DNA of 64,000 nucleotides from assembly GCF_002886185.1 (NCBI RefSeq), contig NZ_KZ614146.1:1284920-1348919 (forward strand), given 5' to 3'. The notes below the pieces were generated by a model. The model saw nothing but the letters and a program-made list of their open reading frames with translations, did not search any database and was not told the origin of the DNA. The translations under genes were made by a program, and so were the position numbers. Of the stretch, positions 37,801 through 45,454 are shown one piece after another. Numbering within the stretch: the first letter of the stretch is position 1; every line of letters starts with the position of its first letter. The DNA is from Salipaludibacillus neizhouensis (GTDB taxonomy: Bacteria > Bacillota > Bacilli > Bacillales > Salisediminibacteriaceae).

Positions 37801-38487
37801 TTTCCAGAACCGGGTAGTGATGGGCTTCAATTGTACAGTGAAGGCGGAGATGTGACACTTAAATCACTTGAGCTCTATCCACTTCGATCGATCTGGGGGA
37901 AAAGTCCAGTGAAAACCAACTTGTCCGGTTGGAACACTCTAAACGGCACATGGGCCGACACGAAGAATGGAAAACAGGGACGTAGTAATGATGGGGATGC
38001 TTTTATTATGACTGACGATGAAGGAGAAAATATTGTGTATGAAGCAAGGATTGAATTCCCTGATACAGACTCACATCCAGAAGACCCCGATCAAGACACT
38101 ATCGGTAACCCAATGGGGGCAGGAGCACTTGTGTTCCGTTCTGATGAGGATGCAAATAATGCCTATATCGCAAATCTAGATGTTCGTAATAATGTGGTGA
38201 AGTTAATCAAACGAGAAGATGGAACTTTTACCGACCTTGAGGTTTTTGACGATGAAGGAAGCTTAGAAATTGAACCTAATGAAGAATACAAATTAAAAGT
38301 TTTAACCTCCGGTGAACGGATCCAGGTGCTGTTAGATAACGAAATTGTAATCGATACGACAGATGATACGTTTACCGAAGGGTTTGTTGGATTAAATGTG
38401 TGGGAAACTACCGCGTTATTTGACCATATTCGTATGAGAGATAATAAAGGGAATGGACCTATGAATCGAAACAACAATAACAATTAA
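34813..38487 (+). CDS. Secreted multidomain GH32 fructanase (levanase/inulinase) with split catalytic propeller
   Basis: 1224 residues. I choose the ATG at 34813 (AAAGGTGG upstream) over the GTG at 34804. Signal peptide ~1-28. GH32 beta-propeller, first part: 'WMNDPNG' with nucleophile Asp63 and 'DWRDPKV' with Asp183. The acid/base 'WECPALF' appears only at Glu738. The usual gap between RDP and ECP is about 50-60 residues; here it is 555, so about 500 residues are inserted. The insertion holds two CBM66/DUF1080-like beta-sandwiches (~240-380 and ~380-540) and a jelly-roll module opening 'NGDFETGDLTGW' (~545-695). A GH32 C-terminal sandwich (~880-1035) and another CBM66-like module (~1035-1215) follow. 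Probably degrades levan or inulin outside the cell. Confidence 0.85.
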   Translation: MLFKRFIILGFLICLFISLASFPLGPVASDENEDVSIGVDSGYYNEIYRNQFHFSPEANWMNDPNGMVYHDGEYHLFYQYYPYGLTWGPMHWAHAVSEDLVHWEHLPLALAPDEYGDIFSGSAVIDYDNTAGFGDDAMIAIFTHSGKEGQVQSLAYSHDNGRTWDKYEGNPVMPDPPVADWRDPKVFWHDESEHWVMALAADDRIMFYTSPDLKTWEDGSEFGPDGGVQANGAEEEEILTLSPQRGGDFTYKGDITLVEKNGRKGSGGLVFRSNENGDNGYVVDLNAEEDEVRLIKVVEGERTTLETQPWSLDTFETYGLKVKTENDLIQVVLDDESIIEVHDTSFTNGQFGLTAWNSTAEFRNIHFENETNFLTNLSGWQEKSSNWKEMNEGLQADADENTFLMSGQQSENFYYEAEMTLLDKGSSSLVFRADEDANNGYFTRLDAEKNQVRIEKIENGETSVIAEQDYSITSGETYPVRVSAVDHDIHVSINGEIVLKTEDDSYSDGLVGLHTANGSSLFQHVNEYEYISTDVREIENGDFETGDLTGWNPVRGNAFTDDHVTDEEEWWGGMFDQEGTYHLWGYGPEGDNATGEMHSDNFQLDGTGEINLLLGGGHNPDALYVSLMRASDNKELLRQPNTKFEDDETYRRYVWDASEFLGQTLYLKVVDQATGGWGHLNLDDVNVKNTGDLPAEVDQVAREPERYEYQTEGEINDWNSVSGEWVDSTYGNYGGVWECPALFELPIDGDSNETKWVLQVSVQDGAIAGGSGMQYFVGDFDGETFTSDDPPEEVKWADYGSDYYAGVEWSNLEGDNGERYWLAWMSNWQYANDTPTSNWRGSMSLVREMELTDTEDGLQLRQTPVSLDSLREQQHRETLDDEIISGDSDLLSDFSSNSYELIAEFELTDTTATEFGFKARKDNADEYAKIAYHVDEESLFVDRTNSGNFNFGPNVNNLQDAPLKAEDGTIKIHAFVDRSSIEVFGNDGLRSITTQIFPEPGSDGLQLYSEGGDVTLKSLELYPLRSIWGKSPVKTNLSGWNTLNGTWADTKNGKQGRSNDGDAFIMTDDEGENIVYEARIEFPDTDSHPEDPDQDTIGNPMGAGALVFRSDEDANNAYIANLDVRNNVVKLIKREDGTFTDLEVFDDEGSLEIEPNEEYKLKVLTSGERIQVLLDNEIVIDTTDDTFTEGFVGLNVWETTALFDHIRMRDNKGNGPMNRNNNNN

Positions 38488-38511
38488 ATTATCTATAGAC
38501 TTAACAACGAA

Positions 38512-38538
38512 GGCTGTCGATACAATCGGCAGCCTTTT
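38512..38538 (+). terminator. Terminator of the GH32 gene
   Basis: GGCTGTCGA and TCGGCAGCC form a 9-bp stem (one G-T pair) with a 5-base loop, then TTTT, 25 bases after the stop. Similar in sequence to the terminator at 15535. Confidence 0.85.
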
Positions 38539-38698
38539 CAATCATATTTTTGTTAGATTTATAAGAGAGATCGAGTTCTTACTTAGGTACTGCTGAATAA
38601 CTAAAAAACAAGATAAAACAAGGATTCCAGCCATTTTTATCGAAGTATAGTGCAAGGGAAAATGAGCTCAGGTCGTTAAAAACCTTGCACTTGGATGA

Positions 38699-38890
38699 AG
38701 TGCTCACGACGCAATGAATTGCGCGAAAGAATACTATAAAGAAGGATATCAATTCGTCCGGTATGCGGATGACTGTAATATCTACGTAAAAAGTAGAAAG
38801 CAGGAGAGCGTGTCATGAAAAGCGCCACTACATTCCTTGAGGAGAGACTAAAACTTACCGTTAATCGTGAAAAGAGTGAAAAAGGAAGCC
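38699..38890 (+). pseudogene. Group II intron reverse transcriptase/maturase fragment
   Basis: Contains 'GYQFVRYADDCNIYVKSRK' with the RT catalytic Y-A-D-D. After a frameshift it continues 'ERVMKSATTFLEERLKL' and 'TVNREKSEKGSP'. Only about 55 codons of an LtrA-type protein of ~420 residues survive. No intron RNA domain was recognised around it. Confidence 0.8.
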
Positions 38891-38927
38891 CCCACGAAAC
38901 GAATAAAAGAGAATGGGGGAAATTAAT

Positions 38928-39428
38928 ATGAGTGAAAAGATATTTACAGAAAAAGAAATAGAATTACTCTCTAAAAATCCATATGTAAAGTCAGTTGCTT
39001 CGAAGGGGATTGCTTATAGTGTTGAATTTAAACGCCTTTTTATTGCAGAAGATGCAAAGGGAAAACTTCCAAGACAAACATTTGAAGAGAATGGATTCGA
39101 GATAGATATAATTGGGAAGGAACGTCTGAAATCAGCCGCAAAACGATGGCGTAAAACGTATATAGAAAATGGGTTTAAATGGGTTTAATGGGTTTAAGGA
39201 CACGAGAGTAGAGCGTTCAGGAAAACCTCATAGAGAAGTATTAGACCAAGAAAAATATGCACGTTTGGAAGCCCAAAATAACTTGTTGAAAGCTGAGAAC
39301 GAATTAGTAAAAAAGATCGATTTAGCAGAAAGGATGATGAAAAGAAAGAAATAAAATTAAAGCCTGAACAATACTTTCTACTTATTCGTTCAGTTATTGT
39401 CAAATACAGCCTGAAAAATATGTGTTAA
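38928..39428 (+). pseudogene. IS3-family orfA/orfB remnant
   Basis: The ATG at 38928 (GGGGGAAA upstream) opens 'MSEKIFTEKEIELLSKNPYV' with an HTH region ('LPRQTFEENGFEID', 'IIGKERLKSAAKRWRK'). The frame is lost in a short tandem TTTAATGGG repeat at 39172-39196. The next frame continues 'DTRVERSGKPHREVLDQE' and a leucine-zipper-like 'LEAQNNLLKAENELVKKI'. After another shift, 'FLLIRSVIVKYSLKNMC' (start of an IS3 orfB) ends at 39428. The DDE domain is gone. Confidence 0.75.
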
Positions 39429-39567
39429 GGGCCATTTAGTGGAAGAAAAAAATGTAAAAAGAACAAATTCGTTGAGGATGCAATTACCAAAGTTTGGGCT
39501 GATAGGCAAGTTACCAAAATCAGCTTCAGGCAATATGTTACCTGTATAAGCCGAAGGAGGGGAGAAA

Positions 39568-40044
39568 ATGGGGAGACGAATAAAACATACTTCACGTGAC
39601 GTGGAGGAGTTAGCGAGGCTCATGATGGCGGAAGCGATCGGTGATGGAGTCCAAGGGATGAACATGGTGGGAACGGTTGTGTCCAATCGGGTAGAGGCTG
39701 ACTGTGCTCCTGACTTCAAAGGGTTGCGCAATATCAGACATGCGATCTATCAAACCGTACCTGAAACTGGAATTCCTCACTTCGAGCCCGTCTTAAATGG
39801 ATCATTGTATACACAACGTCCCAAAGAAGCTGACCTCCAGAGGGCTAGGAATTTATTACATGGTCATAGGGATCCTCGGGCCAGAATGAATTTGTGGTTT
39901 TTTAACCCTAGTCCGGGGAAAAAATTCCGAGCTCCTTGTACCGATACGATGCCAAGATCCCCCATGACGAAGTTCGATTTTGCGCACAAGAATCATTGCT
40001 TCTATGTCGCTGTACCGGGCTACTGCAAAGAGTTTTATAGATAA
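39568..40044 (+). CDS. cwlJ: Spore cortex-lytic enzyme CwlJ
   Basis: 158 residues; the ATG follows GAAGGAGGGGAGAAA. A SleB/CwlJ hydrolase_2 domain: 'ELARLMMAEAIGDGVQGMNM' with the catalytic Glu, 'GTVVSNRVEADC', 'NLWFFNPSPGKKFRAPC' and 'FAHKNHCFYVAVPGYC'. No signal peptide, as usual for CwlJ, which is placed in the coat by GerQ. It degrades cortex peptidoglycan during germination, including the Ca-dipicolinate response. It is followed 22 bp later by gerQ. Evidence that the organism forms endospores. Confidence 0.93.
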   Translation: MGRRIKHTSRDVEELARLMMAEAIGDGVQGMNMVGTVVSNRVEADCAPDFKGLRNIRHAIYQTVPETGIPHFEPVLNGSLYTQRPKEADLQRARNLLHGHRDPRARMNLWFFNPSPGKKFRAPCTDTMPRSPMTKFDFAHKNHCFYVAVPGYCKEFYR

Positions 40045-40066
40045 ATTAAAAAGGAGCTATCTTCTC

Positions 40067-40534
40067 ATGACTTTTGGAAACTCTAGTTATTATCCAATGA
40101 ATTATTATCCTAGTTTTTATCCAGCTTCCATGATGCGGGACAGTGTCGGACAACAATATGGCGGCGGCTCCCCGGCGACTATGCCTTCTGGACCCTCGTA
40201 TGCCGCCCCAGTGGTTCCGATGGGGACTGGGCAGCAACTTTTGGAAGGCACGATGGAAGAATCATTTATTGAAAATATCCTACGCTTCAACAAAGGTAAG
40301 GTCGGTACATTCTACTTTACTTACCAAGGTAACAACAAATGGAATGCAATGATTTACCGCGGGCGCGTAGAAACGGCTGGTCGTGACCACATCATCGTCA
40401 GCGACCCGTCCAGCGGTAAACGCTACCTGCTGCTGATGGCAAATCTCGACTGGGTAGAATTCGAGGAACAAATTAACTATCCTCACGCGGAAATTAGTCC
40501 GGATGTCCAGGCGTCCCTGACGACATCGGAGTGA
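40067..40534 (+). CDS. gerQ: Spore coat protein GerQ
   Basis: 155 residues from the ATG at 40067 (AAGGAGCTATC upstream); longer in-frame starts would overlap cwlJ. The N-terminus is Tyr/Pro/Gly/Met rich ('SSYYPMNYYPSFYPASMM'), typical of a cross-linked coat protein. The C-terminal ~90 residues are the conserved GerQ domain ('ESFIENILRFNKGKVGTFYF', 'VETAGRDHIIVSDPSSGKRY', 'LLLMANLDWVEFEEQINYP'). It is needed to localise CwlJ and is a transglutaminase target in B. subtilis. Confidence 0.94.
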   Translation: MTFGNSSYYPMNYYPSFYPASMMRDSVGQQYGGGSPATMPSGPSYAAPVVPMGTGQQLLEGTMEESFIENILRFNKGKVGTFYFTYQGNNKWNAMIYRGRVETAGRDHIIVSDPSSGKRYLLLMANLDWVEFEEQINYPHAEISPDVQASLTTSE

Positions 40535-40679
40535 GTTTGTAGAACACTAAAAACTTGTTGAACTACCATGAAAATAAAACTGCTGTGACTCCGAGAAAAG
40601 ACAATACTAAAGAAGACGCAGCTCATTCGTTTTTTTAAAAAAGCGGAGAGCGCCAAATTCATGAATCTATGGACTAACA

Positions 40680-40841
40680 GTGGCAGAGTTTTTGCCTTGG
40701 GATTCTATAAATTTAAAAACTACGTTATCTGAGTTAGATATTTTAGATAATAAGTTACAAAAAGGTCTGATTAAACTAAGACCTTTAAATCCACAGATTA
40801 AGGGAAGAATTGTTCCGTTAAAGGGCGCGATTTCGGAGTAA
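40680..40841 (+). CDS. Small hypothetical protein or C-terminal fragment
   Basis: A frame ending 'GRIVPLKGAISE' is open back to 40650; the first possible start is the GTG at 40680 (53 residues) with no clear ribosome binding site. It contains 'LSELDILDNKLQKGLIKLRP'. Even codon usage and a strong terminator 9 bases after the stop suggest it is the end of a once longer gene. Family not recognised. Confidence 0.35.
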   Translation: MAEFLPWDSINLKTTLSELDILDNKLQKGLIKLRPLNPQIKGRIVPLKGAISE

Positions 40842-40844
40842 AGA

Positions 40845-40891
40845 AAAAAGTCCAATTTCTCAATTTTAGTGCTGAGAAATTGGACTTTTTT
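40845..40891 (+). terminator. Strong terminator
   Basis: AAAAAGTCCAATTTCTC and GAGAAATTGGACTTTTT give a 17-bp perfect stem with a 12-base loop. It is active in both directions by its A and T flanks. Confidence 0.9.
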
Positions 40892-41006
40892 ATATTTACT
40901 TATAGTGCAAAATAACGCTTGAAATAGATGCAAAATAAATCCTAAAGTGACAAATTGGCTTATAATCGTTTCATATACATGAGTCAAAAAGGTGAGTGGT
41001 TTTATT

Positions 41007-41048
41007 ATGAAATATGGTTATGCAAGAGTCTCTTCTATGGAAAACTAA
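41007..41048 (+). pseudogene. N-terminal scrap of a serine resolvase
   Basis: 'MKYGYARVSSMEN' then a stop. The first ten residues are the universal start of resolvase/invertase family recombinases, including the catalytic-type Ser of 'RVSS'. AAGGTGAG lies upstream. The remaining ~170 codons are absent. Confidence 0.7.
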
Positions 41049-41163
41049 TTTTGTACACGAACACCTATGAAATTACAACAATTTTCAAATCACCTCCTCC
41101 TTTTATGTCATTTGAGTGTATTTAATATATGAAGGGCTTTTAATTTGAGAGGAGATGAGTAGG

Positions 41164-41526
41164 ATGAATGAAGCAGAGTTAACGCATGGACTTATCAATT
41201 ATTCAGATTTAATTGAACCAGGATTGACGTTTAAAGCGAGGGAAGTAAATCTAGATGGGAAAAGATGTGATTTACTTTTTGTTGATAAAGATGGAAAGGA
41301 TCTGTATGTGGAAGTGAAGAAGCATGTAGACGTAAACGGAGGGGGTCAGTTGATGTTGTATCATGGATTAGTCAGTAATGGATCGGCACGGTTTATGCTG
41401 GTAGCCTTTTCTATCATGGACAAGTTTATTCATGGGGTGCACAAAGTCGGTTTTGAATATGTTGAAATGAAGGAAGAGGATATTTATTATCGATTCTTCT
41501 CCAGTAAAATAAAAGAAGGTGCGTAA
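41164..41526 (+). CDS. PD-(D/E)XK nuclease-like small protein, copy A
   Basis: 120 residues from the ATG at 41164 (GGAGATGAGTAGG upstream; an ATG at 41155 is possible). 'KRCDLLFVDKDGKDLYVEVK' has the D...ExK spacing of a PD-(D/E)XK nuclease core, as in DUF91/NucS-like domains. 'GGGQLMLYHGLVSNGSARFM' follows. The stop TAA at 41524 stands where copy B (45125) has GAA, so this copy has lost the last ~9 residues. Cytoplasmic; target unknown; no methyltransferase partner is nearby. Confidence 0.65.
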   Translation: MNEAELTHGLINYSDLIEPGLTFKAREVNLDGKRCDLLFVDKDGKDLYVEVKKHVDVNGGGQLMLYHGLVSNGSARFMLVAFSIMDKFIHGVHKVGFEYVEMKEEDIYYRFFSSKIKEGA

Positions 41527-41591
41527 AAGACCATTAATGAGACTTCAAGAAGTTAACATGCCTGTTATAACACGAGGTTTAGAAATATGAG

Positions 41592-41633
41592 AAGCAGCCA
41601 AGGCTTTCTTGAAAAAGCGCTTGGCTGCTTGTT
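41592..41633 (+). terminator. Terminator after nuclease-like gene
   Basis: AAGCAGCCAAG and CTTGGCTGCTT form an 11-bp perfect stem with a 17-base loop (containing a further GCTTT/AAAGC pairing), followed by GTTT. Confidence 0.7.
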
Positions 41634-41640
41634 TATCTCT

Positions 41641-41950
41641 TGATTCACTTAGATAAAAATCAATGGGTATTCCCTTCTGAATCGACTGCACGATATAAAT
41701 ACATCCATTGACCTTTTATTTTCACATTTCATCGACTCTCCAGGAATCATTGGTTGTCTTAAGATGACGTTGTACTCTTTCGTCTAACTCAGGTCCATAT
41801 TGATGCACCCAACGCATAATGGTGGTATGAGCCATCGATAAGCCATGTTCTTCCATCATTTCGACTAAATCTCGAAAACTGAGGTTGTACCGTTAATAAA
41901 ATAAGTTCAGGCTGATAGTGCTTCCGTTTGACCAAATTTTCCTTTTCCAT
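41641..41950 (-). pseudogene. IS6-family transposase N-terminal remnant
   Basis: The minus strand encodes, in several frames, 'LVEMMEEHGLSMAHTTIMRW', 'VHQYGPELDERVQRHLKTTN', 'DSWRVDE' and 'KIKGQWMYLYRAVDSEGN'. These are the helix-turn-helix and first catalytic Asp region of IS6 (IS240/IS431-like) transposases. At least three frameshifts or stops interrupt it and the C-terminal half is missing. No terminal inverted repeats were found. Confidence 0.85.
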
Positions 41951-42014
41951 ACCGATCACACACCTTTTTTAGATTAGTAGATCAGTATGTCCAAGATTTA
42001 GAGAGTACTTGCAA

Positions 42015-43691
42015 TTATTTTGAAGTTTTTGGACCAGAACCATAATTTGTTTTTAACCAACCTATTGGACTCATATTGACTTTGTTTGCTCCTGCATAGT
42101 TTGATACTTTTTCCACAACGCTATTCAAAGGAAGCACATTATAAGTATAAGGAAGCTCCTCATCATACTTGTATTCGAAAGTAAATGGTTCAGACGGAGG
42201 GTTAGATTTATGCATATTTTCACTTCCCACAATGTGAGAAGACCATGCCCAATTTCCTATGGTTGATTTATCATGCCATATAAATCCTGTTGTAAATAGG
42301 TTTTCTCCATCATTGTCCCAACTGCTTCCTGTATATGTTCCATATTGATTTGTTACTTTCGAGTTTACAATTAAATTTCTGTTATATGCAGCGTGGAATA
42401 ACTCAGCCCACTGGTCATCCATATTTTTCGTATCTAACCCTTGAATCTCAGCACCTATGGTTGGCTCGTTAATATCAACAAATACACTAGTATCTGCTGC
42501 GATTGAAGCCCCATTTCTCGCATTAAGTGCTCGTGCAAATTGATATCTTCCGTGTTCAGCAATAGCACTTACATTATCCAGCACATCCTGATGCGTGGAG
42601 TTGTCAAGATACAAGTTGTATGCGTGACCTGTTCCTTGTCGGATCATCGGAACTCGCTGACCAATATTCGTATAACTGTTATAAGCAAGGGTTAATTGAA
42701 TTCTTTGATTGCCATCCTTATAATCTGTTCCACTACCGCTCACATAGTCCATATAGTCTTTATCTCCGGAACCAGTTAAATGCACTTTGCTGTGATATGC
42801 AGTGTATGCCATAATCTGCTCTTTCGTCGCACCATCATTTCGCATTTTGTAGTACACACTTTCGGAATCTAGTTCGTTTGCAACATATTTTTCTTCCATA
42901 TACTGAATCGATTGATAAATATCACTATCTTCTGATGGATTTTCATCGGCTGGTAATCCGAATTCAGACCAAGAGATGGTAATATTGGAACCACCATTCT
43001 CGGTATCAATTAATCCATCCGCTGCAATGGAAAATTTACAATGGTCAATCCATACATTATTGGCACCATTTACTTTAATAAAAGTCCAACCTACTTCCTT
43101 ATGTCTTCCAGTATCATCCCATTGCCACATTCCATCAAAATTCAAATTTCGTATGACAATATCATTCGATGATCGGTTAAGTTTTATTTGTAAACTTCTT
43201 ATGGTTTTCCCTTTTTTAGAAAAGATCGTTAACCCGTCAACATCATTTACATCTAATTGTGAAACACCCGAGGAAGCTAACTTCGGATTGGTAAATCCAT
43301 TTGAAGGATCTTGGTGTTTTCTTATAAAACGATACTTCTTAGTTTCTTCCTTGCTTAGATTTAATGCATTCCATCCTAAGTTTAGATCTTTCGCCACTTC
43401 AATTACTTTCACACTTCCATTTCCAGCATCCAAAATTGCCTGCAAAAACTCTCGTTCCGTTTTAACCTGACGATAATAAGAGGTATCGATGTACTCGCTT
43501 CTATCATTAACACCTAATGATGCAAAACCACTTACTGACAGAAAACTATTATCATAGTCTTTTATATACCTTTCCGTGTTTGGTATAGAATCAATCTCCG
43601 CTGCATGTACTGCTTCGTTTCCCCCTATTAATAATGATGAAGTAAAAAAAGCTAGAACCAATAACCATATTATTGCCTTGTTAAATTTCAT
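42015..43691 (-). CDS. Secreted pectate lyase, PL1 family
   Basis: 558 residues from the ATG at 43691 with AGGAGGTAGTCGT upstream; an earlier in-frame start at 43736 is less likely. Signal peptide: 'AIIWLLVLAFFTSSLLIG', cleaved after 'VHA'. The parallel beta-helix signature 'NNVWIDHCKFSIAADGLID' carries the Ca-binding Asp region. 'RVPMIRQGTGHAYNLYLD' is the R-x-P-x2-R catalytic motif. Longer than the minimal ~400-residue PL1 because of a ~70-residue helical insertion ('EEKYVANELDSESVYYKMRN'). Cleaves polygalacturonate outside the cell, feeding uptake systems such as that at 17-21 kb. Confidence 0.9.
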   Translation of the reverse strand: MKFNKAIIWLLVLAFFTSSLLIGGNEAVHAAEIDSIPNTERYIKDYDNSFLSVSGFASLGVNDRSEYIDTSYYRQVKTEREFLQAILDAGNGSVKVIEVAKDLNLGWNALNLSKEETKKYRFIRKHQDPSNGFTNPKLASSGVSQLDVNDVDGLTIFSKKGKTIRSLQIKLNRSSNDIVIRNLNFDGMWQWDDTGRHKEVGWTFIKVNGANNVWIDHCKFSIAADGLIDTENGGSNITISWSEFGLPADENPSEDSDIYQSIQYMEEKYVANELDSESVYYKMRNDGATKEQIMAYTAYHSKVHLTGSGDKDYMDYVSGSGTDYKDGNQRIQLTLAYNSYTNIGQRVPMIRQGTGHAYNLYLDNSTHQDVLDNVSAIAEHGRYQFARALNARNGASIAADTSVFVDINEPTIGAEIQGLDTKNMDDQWAELFHAAYNRNLIVNSKVTNQYGTYTGSSWDNDGENLFTTGFIWHDKSTIGNWAWSSHIVGSENMHKSNPPSEPFTFEYKYDEELPYTYNVLPLNSVVEKVSNYAGANKVNMSPIGWLKTNYGSGPKTSK

Positions 43692-43899
43692 ACGACTACC
43701 TCCTAATAAAATTTTTACATGTAAGTCTGGACGCAAACCAACAGCTTTCGAAATAGATCCGCCTTGTTTCTTCCCCTATAATCACCCCCTAAAAATAATT
43801 AAGTCTCTCGGAAATTAATTTTCCGCATCACCTCTAGTCTTTTGACTAGGTCTTTTTAAGTGGTTCATCCCAAAGAAAAGAGCGAATGCATTTTACCTA
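43692..43899. promoter_or_regulatory. Upstream region of the pectate lyase gene
   Basis: AT-rich spacer with the short inverted repeat GGAAATTAATTTTCC (43810-43824), which could be an operator. No cre-like sequence was found here. Confidence 0.3.
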
Positions 43900-44651
43900 T
43901 TTATAAACGTGTGTACAAGGCAATTGGAAATGCTCGTGCAAGCGCCAATTTTCAGATCCAGATGCCTTTTACGGCTGGGACAGTTATCAAGGGAAGTACT
44001 ATTACGGACGCTCCCTTTTCAAGGTGAGTGCACAAGAAAGCGACTATGATCTCCTCTTTATCCAAGACTTTATCGGGCAAGCAAACACGATTCGGTCTTG
44101 TTTATCTCCGGACTGCATGAATGGAAACATTGGTACCCTGATTGGAAAGTGGGGGAGTGCATCTTGGATTCCGCCCTCGACGCCTACCTCATTTATGAAA
44201 TATAGGAACAGTATGATGTTTCCGCCATCATTGACCTTAATTCAAGGCGTTCCAAACAGTTCACCTATAAGGAAATGGAGATCAATCTAGTTTGCCCCAT
44301 TGGTCGAAAGATGATCGACTGGAGTGTGGATAATAAACGCTATCGCCGCAAGTATTGCTGACCTGCGAAAGTCGGGAAGTGAGAATGTCATCATTGTCCG
44401 ACTCTGAATACGTACGTACCTTGTATACCATTTCTAGCGATAATCCTAGACTTTTTCCACGCGTGAAACGCAATAGTTAAGAGTGGTATAAACAGTACTC
44501 CCTTTGTGCCGGGGGCGAGCGTTGTATCAAGCGCCAAAAAGTGGGCTACCAACTGGAAGATTCAAAAGGACGTAGCTCACGGCATTGGACGGTTCGTTCC
44601 TATCACATTGCCAGGTGTCAACATGTTGATGCTTGGTTTAAAGAAGCATAG
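43900..44651 (+). pseudogene. IS1182-type DDE transposase remnant
   Basis: Plus-strand pieces in different frames: 'SDPDAFYGWDSYQGKYYYGR' (first catalytic region), 'NPRLFPRVKRNS'-like text near 44445, and a C-terminus with 'GERCIKRQKVGYQLEDSKGR', 'SSRHWTVRSYHIARCQHV' and 'DAWFKEA' ending at 44651. This C-terminal signature is typical of IS1182-family transposases. There are many frameshifts and internal deletions; only about half of the expected length remains. Confidence 0.8.
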
Positions 44652-44768
44652 AAAGCCCACTTTTCATGTGTAGCCAAGCCTATCAAAGACCTTCTTGATC
44701 ATGTTTTTTCATAAAACTGGTTGGTTTCATGAAGGTGTAAAAACTTGGATTATGTAGATGTCGACTTT

Positions 44769-44866
44769 AACAACGTTGTTATTTTTCAAGAAATAAACTC
44801 GACATAAACTAATAAACCACTATTTAACAACGTTGTTAATATATATATAGATTGTAATCGCTTACA
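44769..44866. promoter_or_regulatory. Orphan operator region: two AACAACGTTGTT palindromes and a perfect cre site
   Basis: AACAACGTTGTT at 44769-44780 and TTAACAACGTTGTTAA at 44824-44839 are the same palindrome 55 bp apart, of the kind bound by LacI-family repressors (central CG). TGTAATCGCTTACA at 44853-44866 matches the cre consensus at all 14 positions. A third palindrome, CAAACGTTTG, lies at 45063-45072. No gene follows: downstream is only a 5'-truncated nuclease copy. It looks like the surviving control region of a deleted sugar gene. Confidence 0.65.
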
Positions 44867-45124
44867 ATATTATCGTCAACGGTCCTTTAGGCCTAATTAC
44901 TAACATCATGTTTTTATAGATTATTTTTTTTCGATAAAATAAAATGCTACGTGCCACATATCGAATTAGGACCAATATTTCATGCGGTTCCATTTCTTGG
45001 TGTCTTTCACACCACCAGCCTACATATAACACTGAATTTAGTCATGAAAACACAAATTTAAACAAACGTTTGAATGGGCAAAATTCAGGAAAACAAAAGC
45101 TGGAGTAGAACTCCATTTGCTTTA

Positions 45125-45447
45125 AAGGGAGGGAAGTAAATCTAGATGGGAAAAGATGTGATTTACTTTTTGTTGATAAAGATGGAAAGGATCTGTATGT
45201 GGAAGTGAAGAAGCATGTAGACGTAAACGCAGGGGTTCAGTTGATGTTGTATAGTGGATTAGTGAGTAATAGATCGGCACGGTTCATGCTAGTAGCCTTG
45301 TCTATCATGGATAAGTTAATTCATGGGGTGCACAGAGCGGGATATGAATATGTTGAAATTAAGGAAGAGGATATCTATTATCGATTCTTCTCCAGTAAAA
45401 TAAAAGAAGGTGCGGAAAGAATCATTAGTGAGACTTCAAGAAGGTAA
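45125..45447 (+). pseudogene. PD-(D/E)XK nuclease-like gene, copy B, 5'-truncated
   Basis: From 45125 the sequence is nearly identical to 41235-41526 but lacks the first ~24 codons and the start. An in-frame TAG lies upstream, and the only internal start (ATG 45199) has no ribosome binding site. It keeps the full C-terminus 'KIKEGAERIISETSRR', which copy A has lost by a nonsense change. The two copies are direct repeats flanking the pectate lyase gene. Confidence 0.75.
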
Positions 45448-45454
45448 GAAAAAC

